From positions 1 through 5,006 of the forward strand of contig DNGD01000156.1 of the NCBI GenBank assembly GCA_003486725.1: 5,006 bases of DNA, written 5' to 3'. Position 1 is the stretch's first letter; the number at the start of each line of letters is the position of its first letter. The notes under the pieces are model-generated. The model did no database searches and had not been told where the DNA came from. It saw only the letters and a list, made by a program, of their open reading frames with translations. This stretch comes from Rhodospirillaceae bacterium (GTDB lineage Bacteria; Pseudomonadota; Alphaproteobacteria; UBA9219). Of this stretch, positions 1 through 4,479 are shown in pieces. The position numbers were made by a program, and so were the translations under genes.

Positions 1-21
1 TACCAATTCCGCCATCTGGGC
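1..21 (-). tRNA. tRNA-Leu, 5' end only (partial, runs off the left edge)
   Basis: Read on the minus strand, the first 21 bases give GCCCAGA followed by TGGCGGAATTGGTA. This is a seven-base 5' acceptor strand, then T8 and the start of a D-arm of the type found in bacterial leucine tRNAs, where TGGCGGAATTGGTAGAC is characteristic. The anticodon, variable arm and 3' half lie outside the window, so the codon specificity cannot be given. Other class II tRNAs such as tRNA-Ser have a different D-arm start, so leucine is favoured. The acceptor pairing cannot be verified because the 3' strand is missing. Confidence 0.82.
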
Positions 22-57
22 GCACCATCTCCCAAACCAAGTGGTTCGGGAAGGGGT

Positions 58-86
58 TAACTACGGCCTTGGGGCGCCAAAGTCAA
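58..86 (-). promoter_or_regulatory. candidate sigma-70 promoter of the tRNA-Leu gene
   Basis: On the minus strand there is a TTGACT box (plus 81-86), a 17-bp spacer and TAGTTA (plus 58-63). The -35 is close to consensus and the -10 is weak. A start about 7 bp beyond the -10 would give a leader of roughly 30 nt before the tRNA, a normal distance. It lies between the DUF2061 stop and the tRNA, so the tRNA need not depend on read-through. Confidence 0.4.
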
Positions 87-125
87 GCCCGACCTTGGGG
101 AAAAGATGGCTGAAAAGCCCGATTT

Positions 126-401
126 TTAAGATTTATGCCGCAAAACCTTTTCGATCGAGGCACCGGCGGGAGAGACGCTGTCGATCACGCTGTTATGGTG
201 ATCTTTTTTGTGGTGGCGCGATTCCCAGCGGTGCCATGCGCGTTCATGAAAGTAGTAGCCGACCGTCTGGACGCAGGGCTCGACAAGGCCGATGGCGAGG
301 GCCACCTTCCAGCTTCCACTCAGCAGATAGGCGATGACGATGGCATTCGTCATATGCATCGCAGCATAGCTGATGGTTTTTAGCAGTGTTTTGTTGATCA
401 T
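126..401 (-). CDS. small DUF2061-type inner-membrane protein
   Basis: This encodes 91 residues of unknown biochemical role, most likely an integral inner-membrane protein. The body, KTISYAAMHMTNAIVIAYLL (about residues 8-27) followed by SGSWKVALAIGLVEP and GYYFHERAWHRW, matches my memory of the DUF2061 pattern. That pattern has a KT-S-Y start, a hydrophobic helix, a G-W-K-A-L-A-I-G turn, a second helix and an H-E-R-A/I-W ending. Two membrane helices are visible at about residues 10-28 and 32-52. The tail is basic and histidine-rich (RHHKKDHH near 61-68) and is probably cytoplasmic. I chose the ATG at 399-401: AAGG lies 10 nt upstream, and the protein then begins at the family's usual place. 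The frame stays open to a GTG at 480-482, but that codon lies inside the terminator stem at 447-484, so the longer form is unlikely. It is on the same strand as the 537-residue gene but separated from it by that terminator. Confidence 0.85.
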   Translation of the reverse strand: MINKTLLKTISYAAMHMTNAIVIAYLLSGSWKVALAIGLVEPCVQTVGYYFHERAWHRWESRHHKKDHHNSVIDSVSPAGASIEKVLRHKS

Positions 402-446
402 CGGAAACTGACCTTGCAAGAGAGTTAGGAGCGAAAGGATGCGAGC

Positions 447-484
447 AAAAAAGAAAGGGTGGGCGATATCAAACCGCCGCACCC
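447..484 (-). terminator. Rho-independent terminator after the 537-residue gene
   Basis: On the minus strand GGGTG, one bulged C and GGCG pair with CGCC and CACCC around a nine-base loop (plus 466-474). This gives a GC-rich nine-bp stem followed directly by TTTCTTTTTT (plus 447-456). It begins 52 bp past the stop codon at 536-538, the expected place for the terminator of the leftward 537-residue gene. It lies 45 bp ahead of the DUF2061 start, so that gene needs its own promoter or partial read-through. Confidence 0.8.
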
Positions 485-494
485 TATCATAACC

Positions 495-524
495 ATATTA
501 ACCCGCCAAGGAGGGTATACCCAA
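495..524 (-). promoter_or_regulatory. weak promoter-like element between the two leftward genes
   Basis: The minus strand shows TTGGGT (plus 519-524), an 18-bp spacer and TAATAT (plus 495-500). It partly overlaps a perfect 10-bp palindrome, GGGTATACCC (513-522). It lies upstream of the terminator stem, so any transcript from it would have to pass that hairpin to reach the DUF2061 gene. I see no better promoter between the terminator and that gene. This is only a candidate. Confidence 0.2.
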
Positions 525-535
525 AGGATAGCTTA

Positions 536-2149
536 TTATACTTCTGGTACAACGTTCACCAAGATAAAGCGCTTTTTTATGATGTCCGGTCGAACGACAA
601 GACGGTATTTGTACTCGGGATTGGCTCTGCCCGCGTTTGTAATAAGCAAGGTGCCGTCATCTTGCGTGGATACAGAGAAGTTGTTGCTGTTGATTTTTTC
701 GCTTACGCTTTTTGCTGTTTGCTCCCCACCAAAGTTCTTTTGATATAATGTGTTGGCTACATAATCAATTGAGCTGCAAAAATGCTTGACGTCGCCATTA
801 ACAATTTTTGCGACCTTTACATCAGAATGGATTTCATCAGCATAATGTTTGTCGAGCCAAGAATCCAATTGTTTGGCCTCGTAGGGACGTGACGGCAAGG
901 TTTCTCTCGCCGCTTTTTGGAAAGCAGATTCATGGTTCTTGACGACGCCGTTCGATTGAGCGCCAAGGCGGATGGTAAGATCATCAACCATCTTTGAAAG
1001 CTCGGCAATTTGCGCGTCTTTTTCAAGGGCTTCTTGCTGCGCAATTTGAACGTATGTTTCGTTTTCTTCTGTCAATTCATGGACTGTCTTTTCAAGTCCT
1101 TGGATTTTTTCCATCAGCGACTGAATCACCTTGTTGTCGCACATGGCGGCGATGGCTTCGTTTTGAATGCTCTCTGAAGCAGCTTTATAGGTCTCGGCAG
1201 GAAAGACGGCGGCACCGTTCTGTCGATTTTCAAGCGTCACGTAAAGGCACATGCGATCGAGGCTTGCTTTTTTCCCATCGACAAAATCGCTTTTTGCAAG
1301 GAACGGTGCAGGGAGCTTGCCGTTGAGTACATAGGACTCATAGGGACGATAAAGACGAATGCCGCCACCAAAAACTTCGAGCTCTTCTCCAGCCTGTTCG
1401 CAAAATGGAGAAACCCATCCGGCTGGAAGCTTGACGACATGGGCAAGACCCGCGAGCTTCGTTGCCAGGTTTTCAGGCACAATTGGATACTCGCCATCCG
1501 GGCGGTCATCAACGGGTCTCTCCGATACGATGATGATGGGAAGGCGGCGTCCCTGATTTTTGATGGAGGACAGAACGGCGTTGATGGTGGCCTTCGATTT
1601 AATTGTCAGCGTTTTTTGTGTCAGTCGAAGCCCCCCGTCTTCAAAAGAAAATTGATCGGGGTTCGCGTCAAACAGTTTTGCAATAAAAGATGGCGCCATC
1701 AAAGCGGCATTTGCCGGAAGACCGGCACCCGCTTGGTTGTAGCGGACACTTAAAAAGATCCCTTTGTCGCCGCGGGCGCGAAGACTGGCCTCAACGTGAA
1801 CATCACGGATTCCATCGTTGTAAAGACACGACAACGCCATGCCTTTTGGGCTAATGGTTGTTTCGACATAAGGGGTCTTATCGTAGTGGGGCCCTTTGTC
1901 AAACAAAGCGTCCAATTCAGCTTTAAGTTTTTTGTCTTGAGAATCGTTTACGGCTGCTTTGAAGTGCAGGCTTGCTGTTGGATTAATCTCGTTCTCACCA
2001 CTGCCAACCGTCGTATTCATGGTCTTGGCAAGAAGTTCCAAAAAGGCATGTTTGGCATGCTCCATCTTCCCAAGGTTCATGCCGCCAGCCAGCTGAACTT
2101 CAAACTCGATATATTTTTCGGCTCTGTTTTTGTTTTGTGATGACGTCAT
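536..2149 (-). CDS. uncharacterised 537-residue protein with central alpha/beta segment and coiled coil
   Basis: The function is unknown and no enzyme motif was recognised. Residues 1-190 look like a mixed alpha/beta region (FEVQLAGG near 16, VETTISPKG near 95, IFLSVRYNQ near 131). Residues 200-270 are the most conserved-looking part: RRLPIIIVSERP, then PENLATKLAGLAHVVKLP and ELEVFGGGIRLYRP. From memory this resembles a segment of large uncharacterised actinobacterial proteins (LPVVV, LAGLAHV and GG-VR-Y-P signatures), but I cannot verify that. Residues about 326-396 are rich in E, Q, K and L with heptad spacing, typical of a coiled coil. Residues 405-537 form a separate C-terminal domain ending in alternating hydrophobic strands (KYRLVVRPD, RFILVNVVPEV). 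No signal peptide or membrane helix is visible, so it is probably cytoplasmic. The ATG is preceded by GCAGGA with a 4-nt gap, which is short but usable. It is transcribed divergently from the 196-residue gene and ends at the terminator at 447-484. Reading frame and length support a real gene. Confidence 0.88.
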   Translation of the reverse strand: MTSSQNKNRAEKYIEFEVQLAGGMNLGKMEHAKHAFLELLAKTMNTTVGSGENEINPTASLHFKAAVNDSQDKKLKAELDALFDKGPHYDKTPYVETTISPKGMALSCLYNDGIRDVHVEASLRARGDKGIFLSVRYNQAGAGLPANAALMAPSFIAKLFDANPDQFSFEDGGLRLTQKTLTIKSKATINAVLSSIKNQGRRLPIIIVSERPVDDRPDGEYPIVPENLATKLAGLAHVVKLPAGWVSPFCEQAGEELEVFGGGIRLYRPYESYVLNGKLPAPFLAKSDFVDGKKASLDRMCLYVTLENRQNGAAVFPAETYKAASESIQNEAIAAMCDNKVIQSLMEKIQGLEKTVHELTEENETYVQIAQQEALEKDAQIAELSKMVDDLTIRLGAQSNGVVKNHESAFQKAARETLPSRPYEAKQLDSWLDKHYADEIHSDVKVAKIVNGDVKHFCSSIDYVANTLYQKNFGGEQTAKSVSEKINSNNFSVSTQDDGTLLITNAGRANPEYKYRLVVRPDIIKKRFILVNVVPEV

Positions 2150-2155
2150 AATGTC

Positions 2156-2203
2156 CTGCCAATTCGTTTGTGAAATAGGGTGCTGTCAATTCGTTCGGTG
2201 AAA
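2156..2203 (-). repeat. two direct copies of a 20-21 bp element, 27-bp period
   Basis: Copy one is at 2156-2175 and copy two at 2183-2203. They share CTG, a C/T base, CAATTCGTT and then a variable base or two followed by TGAAA. They differ by one substitution (C/T) and a short mismatch or indel in the centre. Their starts are 27 bp apart and they lie directly in front of the ATG of the 537-residue gene; the nearer copy ends 6 bp before it. The position suggests operator sites or a small tandem duplication. No regulator can be named. The farther copy contains TTGACA on the minus strand, but no good -10 follows at the right distance. Confidence 0.7.
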
Positions 2204-2255
2204 GTGATCGATGCGGCAGTTTACCAAAAACCTAAATGCTTTCATAAATCATGTT

Positions 2256-2263
2256 ATGGTTAA
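2256..2263 (-). promoter_or_regulatory. TTAACCAT, CtrA-like half-site
   Basis: The minus strand reads TTAACCAT, the half-site known for the alphaproteobacterial cell-cycle regulator CtrA. It lies in the divergent control region about 107 bp ahead of the leftward gene and 140 bp ahead of the rightward one. An eight-base match can occur by chance, and the host class is itself inferred, so this is only suggestive. Confidence 0.2.
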
Positions 2264-2274
2264 CGAACGGGTTT

Positions 2275-2291
2275 TTAAGAAGGATTCTTAA
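2275..2291. repeat. perfect 7-bp inverted repeat in the divergent control region
   Basis: TTAAGAA, the spacer GGA, then TTCTTAA form a perfect dyad. A transcript could form only a weak AT-rich hairpin, so a protein-binding site is the more likely role. The second arm, TTCTTAAT (2285-2292), recurs at 2315-2322 inside the next inverted repeat, 30 bp away. The dyad also contains the AAGAAGGA sequence that precedes the mini-ORF at 2291. Confidence 0.55.
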
Positions 2292-2305
2292 TGTCCGCGG
2301 CGTGA
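2291..2305 (+). other. four-codon mini-ORF with a strong ribosome binding site
   Basis: ATG TCC GCG GCG TGA is preceded by AAGAAGGA ending 6 nt before the ATG, a better ribosome binding site than that of the annotated gene downstream. It would encode only Met-Ser-Ala-Ala. The frame is open again after the TGA up to a TAA near 2381. It could be a leader peptide, the remnant of a small gene, or chance. It can be translated only if transcription starts upstream of 2280, and I found no good promoter there. Confidence 0.25.
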
Positions 2306-2309
2306 AGCG

Positions 2310-2326
2310 GGTTGTTCTTAATAACC
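2310..2326. repeat. second short inverted repeat, near-perfect
   Basis: GGTTGTT, the loop CTT, then AATAACC give seven pairs with one G-U wobble as RNA. It overlaps the possible -35 box of the candidate promoter at 2312-2340. It shares the octamer TTCTTAAT with the inverted repeat at 2275-2291. No T-run follows, so it is not a terminator. Confidence 0.4.
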
Positions 2327-2340
2327 AAGACACGTAACAT
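2312..2340 (+). promoter_or_regulatory. candidate promoter of the 196-residue gene
   Basis: TTGTTC (2312-2317), a 17-bp spacer and TAACAT (2335-2340) give moderate matches to both sigma-70 boxes, with a predicted leader of about 56 nt. An alternative -10, TACAAT at 2376-2381, is closer to consensus but has no recognisable -35 and would leave a leader of only about 15 nt. Neither is certain. Confidence 0.3.
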
Positions 2341-2402
2341 AAAGGCGGATAAAGGCAGTTTTATTGCTGGGAAAATACAATAAGGGTGGGGTTTGTATTA
2401 TT

Positions 2403-2993
2403 ATGAAAACAGCGCGTGCAGGTAAGCTTAAAGTTGTTCCTCCCAAAAAGCCGGTCAAACAACAAGCGGGCGCGCGCGCCGAAGAGTCCACCGCGCCAGC
2501 CAAAAAATCATCACCGACGCCGTCTTCCGAAAAAGAATGGGTGCCCCCGCTCAAGATCGAGGTTGAGGAAGTGTCGTTTAGCACCGACGAAGATCTTTTC
2601 TTTTTTAGACTCTCCGTTTCCGCAAAACCGGATGTGTACATTTACGTTCCTGTTGCCGAGGGTGACGGCTTGGAGGTTGGCGAGAATCCCGTCCTTGATC
2701 TCACGCTGGGAGGTTATCTAACCGGATCCGTGTGGGACAGGCCGGTCTCTGATGAGCATAAGGAGAGTGGGCGTAATGGCTCCCCTAAGAAGCTGAGCGT
2801 TGAGGATCAGGGAAAGTTTCTAAGCGCCCAGTACGAGGTTTTCAGAAAGAAAAATCCGGCAGGAAAAATAGAAGAGTTCGAAAAGCGTTACGTGTTTGAT
2901 GAGAGTTTTTCGCCTCTCGTGTTGCTTGGCCGCGAGTTCTATCAACGGGGCAATCCGCGCCATCAGCGGCTCTTTGACGCGTTGAATCCGTAA
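2403..2993 (+). CDS. hypothetical 196-residue protein with a Lys/Pro/Ala-rich N-terminal tail
   Basis: I do not recognise this protein. Residues 1 to about 45 are low-complexity and basic (PPKKPVKQQAG, then Ala/Ser/Pro/Lys-rich sequence) and are probably disordered. This could be a nucleic-acid or partner-binding tail. Residues about 48-115 alternate hydrophobic and polar residues as beta strands do (LKIEVEEVSF, LFFFRLSVSA, VYIYVPVAEG, LDLTLGGYL). The rest is charged and more helical (GKFLSAQYEVFRKKNPAGK, ending HQRLFDALNP). There is no signal peptide, membrane helix or catalytic motif. I chose the ATG at 2403 because the Lys-rich tail begins there; a purine-rich GGTGGGG lies 11 nt upstream. 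A TTG at 2364 with AAAGG 8 nt upstream is a real alternative and would add 13 residues. It is divergent from the 537-residue gene and shares its control region. Confidence 0.75.
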   Translation: MKTARAGKLKVVPPKKPVKQQAGARAEESTAPAKKSSPTPSSEKEWVPPLKIEVEEVSFSTDEDLFFFRLSVSAKPDVYIYVPVAEGDGLEVGENPVLDLTLGGYLTGSVWDRPVSDEHKESGRNGSPKKLSVEDQGKFLSAQYEVFRKKNPAGKIEEFEKRYVFDESFSPLVLLGREFYQRGNPRHQRLFDALNP

Positions 2994-3005
2994 ATTGAAC
3001 GCGGC

Positions 3006-3031
3006 GCAGGCTTTTCTTTATCCTGCTGTTT
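3006..3031 (+). terminator. weak terminator-like hairpin after the 196-residue gene
   Basis: GCAGG (3006-3010) and CCTGC (3022-3026) can pair around an 11-base T-rich loop, followed by the poor tail TGTTTC. It starts 13 bp past the stop codon, where a terminator would be expected. The stem is short and the T-run interrupted, so it may be inefficient or not a terminator. Confidence 0.3.
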
Positions 3032-3045
3032 CAAAAGAATACTTG

Positions 3046-3079
3046 TTTTTTTGCCACGCCCCACTGGGCAAAAATTGCC
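3046..3079. repeat. overlapping alternative inverted repeats in the intergenic region
   Basis: TTTTTGCC (3048-3055) pairs with GGCAAAAA (3067-3074) around an 11-base loop. Inside it, GCCC CACT GGGC (3058-3069) forms a tetraloop stem. GGCAA (3067-3071) can instead pair with TTGCC (3075-3079). These pairings compete for the same bases. In neither direction does a T-run directly follow a GC-rich stem, so it is not a standard terminator. Confidence 0.4.
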
Positions 3080-3144
3080 TACTATGCAATTGATTTTTAA
3101 TGCGCTTTTTCCGGAATTGGGGTGTTTTTTTAACCGAATTCGTG

Positions 3145-3150
3145 TATAAA
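3145..3150 (+). promoter_or_regulatory. candidate -10 box (TATAAA) of the two-repeat protein gene
   Basis: TATAAA at 3145-3150 is a good -10 match, but no clear -35 lies 16-18 bp upstream. A start near 3157 would leave about 30 nt before the ATG at 3187. It would exclude the in-frame ATG at 3100, in line with the start chosen for the gene. Confidence 0.35.
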
Positions 3151-3186
3151 GGAGCGGAAGAAAAGAATCGCTCGGGATCCCATCGG

Positions 3187-4341
3187 ATGGCTTACAACGC
3201 CTCAACGTTCAATTCACCGTCGCTCAATGCGATGGCAACCAACAGCTCGCTGATTTATCAGCGGGACGTTAGCATTGCCATGAATTCGACGCTTGAGGAC
3301 GCCAACATTCTTGGAACGCTCGCGACCAATCAAACGCAGCTGGATATCAAAGGGCAACTGTCGCGCGAGAATTCCACGCATTTCTACAAATACACGCTGG
3401 ATGGCGATAATCTGAAGCTGGCGTTCGTCAATAACACCGCCAGCTCCAATATTCGTTTGCAGATTTTGAATAGCTCTGGGAAGGTTGTCGCCGATAGCTC
3501 GGAAACCGCGACGCAGACGCTTCGCGATGCCTATAAAAACGCGGCGTCTTGGGACGGGCTGGATCAAAAGGCCGGCGACTATTACATCAAAGTGACTTTC
3601 GATGCGGCGGCTTTTCGTGCGGTGCCCCAGAAATACTCTGTCGCCATGTATTCTGGAACGCGGTTTTCCACGAGCTATCAGACAACGGCCAAGACACAGA
3701 CTTCTACGAGACAAGCGGTGTTGGTCGACAACACGATGACCTATTCACTGATCGACGCGAAAGCGTATGAAACGAAGGCCTCGCACGTTGCGAATGAAAC
3801 GAAGGCGGAGGCCGTCAATATCGGCTGGATCTTTGCGGACAAATCGGCGCTTTCCGTCACGAGTCGCCTAACCGATGTGTGCTCGGTGCAGTATTATTCT
3901 TTGATGCTTCAAAAGGGCGATAATCTGAAGCTGACCTATAATAATAAAACAGCCACCAGCGACACGCGCGTTCAGCTGTACGATTCCTCCGGCACCAAGC
4001 TCTATGCTGACTCACAAGGCACAGCAGCGCAGAAGGAAGCCTATAAAACCCTGACCGGACCGGACGGTGTGGCCGTGGATCCCGGACAATTCCTGATCAA
4101 GATCAGCTATATGCCGGGGGAAGAGAAAAAAGAGCAGCTCTATGATCTTAAGGTTTTCTCCGGCACGTCCTATACCGCGCTTTATAAAACGATCGCGGCC
4201 ACGCAATCATGGGATGATGCGCTTGCGACGGGACGCATTGGAACGGCCTACAGCATGCAAAATGTGCTCGCCTCCTACCTGACAACCATGTCTCAGGGCG
4301 AAGAAACCAGCATCATAGACACGCTCAGCCAGACGGTATAA
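3187..4341 (+). CDS. 384-residue protein of two homologous PPC-like beta-rich repeats
   Basis: This is probably an exported or surface beta-sandwich protein; its exact role is unknown. Two tandem units are plain by eye: residues about 35-172 and 205-341. Each has an N/I/G-rich lead, a Y-Y/F-Y-K segment, the identical core GDNLKL (residues 73-78 and 244-249), R-x-Q-x-L/Y-x-S-S-G, a DG...G-Y/F-x-IK segment near each end, and YSG/FSGTxYxxxYxT. The layout resembles bacterial pre-peptidase C-terminal (PPC) domains, but no protease domain is attached. I recall similar two-repeat proteins in alphaproteobacteria, unverified. The N-terminus (MAYNASTFNSPS) is not a Sec signal peptide. The C-terminus (ETSIIDTLSQTV) is weakly charged and hydroxyl-rich, compatible with type I secretion, which is inference only. 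I chose the ATG at 3187: GGGA lies 9 nt upstream and a TATAAA box lies between it and the earlier in-frame ATG at 3100, which has no ribosome binding site. There is a single cysteine, at residue 232. Confidence 0.85.
   Translation: MAYNASTFNSPSLNAMATNSSLIYQRDVSIAMNSTLEDANILGTLATNQTQLDIKGQLSRENSTHFYKYTLDGDNLKLAFVNNTASSNIRLQILNSSGKVVADSSETATQTLRDAYKNAASWDGLDQKAGDYYIKVTFDAAAFRAVPQKYSVAMYSGTRFSTSYQTTAKTQTSTRQAVLVDNTMTYSLIDAKAYETKASHVANETKAEAVNIGWIFADKSALSVTSRLTDVCSVQYYSLMLQKGDNLKLTYNNKTATSDTRVQLYDSSGTKLYADSQGTAAQKEAYKTLTGPDGVAVDPGQFLIKISYMPGEEKKEQLYDLKVFSGTSYTALYKTIAATQSWDDALATGRIGTAYSMQNVLASYLTTMSQGEETSIIDTLSQTV
3289..3702 (+). repeat. internal protein repeat, unit 1
   Basis: Codes for residues 35-172 of the two-repeat protein. 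It aligns with unit 2 over its full length at an offset of about 170-171 residues. Most of the similarity is at protein level. At DNA level the longest shared run I saw is 18 nt, GGCGATAATCTGAAGCTG, at 3403-3420. Confidence 0.75.
3799..4209 (+). repeat. internal protein repeat, unit 2
   Basis: Codes for residues 205-341. Its copy of the shared 18-nt run is at 3916-3933, exactly 513 bp (171 codons) after the first. The rest has diverged at DNA level, which points to an old duplication rather than a recent one. Confidence 0.75.
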
Positions 4342-4414
4342 GTCTTGGACTCCTGCACCACCATGCGCAGCCGATAAAATCACGACATCTGAAAATCATG
4401 AAACTAAAGCCAGC

Positions 4415-4442
4415 TTGTCGGACGGGTGGGCAGTGCTATATT
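4415..4442 (+). promoter_or_regulatory. candidate promoter of the MFS transporter gene
   Basis: TTGTCG (4415-4420), a 16-bp spacer and TATATT (4437-4442) preceded by TGC, which makes an extended -10 (TGnTATATT). The predicted leader to the ATG at 4480 is about 30 nt. It is the best promoter candidate in the window. No terminator was found between 4341 and this element. Confidence 0.5.
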
Positions 4443-4479
4443 GCTCTTTCAATCATGGTTTTGTGGGAAGACGTTTGTT

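Noticed and set aside
67..100. Repeated CCTTGGGG octamer at 67-74 and 93-100 near the tRNA promoter
   Set aside because: It is only eight bases, with no symmetrical arrangement or T-run. It does not form a convincing terminator for the DUF2061 gene.
41..383. Two plus-strand frames over the DUF2061 gene
   Set aside because: Their translations are Arg-rich or featureless, while the minus frame matches a known membrane family with proper helices.
2184..2189. TTGACA on the minus strand as the -35 of the 537-residue gene
   Set aside because: The hexamer 17 bp downstream is CGAATT, a poor -10, and transcription would begin almost at the ribosome binding site. It is better explained as part of the direct repeat.
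2318..2641. Open minus-strand frame of 107 codons overlapping the start of the 196-residue gene
   Set aside because: It has Ser/Leu-rich shadow composition and no ribosome binding site, and it overlaps the better-supported plus-strand gene and its control region.
2283..3169. GANTC sites (for example 2283-2287 and 3165-3169) as CcrM/GcrA promoter signals
   Set aside because: GANTC also occurs repeatedly inside coding regions here, so the intergenic copies are not notable without a genome-wide count.
3214..3714. Open minus-strand frame of 166 codons, rich in Arg
   Set aside because: It lies wholly inside the two-repeat gene, has no ribosome binding site and has the Arg/Ile/Gly-rich composition of an antisense shadow. 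The plus frame shows clear internal protein repeats.
4342..4400. Possible terminator after the two-repeat gene (CTGC at 4353 with GCAG at 4367)
   Set aside because: It has only four base pairs, and no T-run follows.
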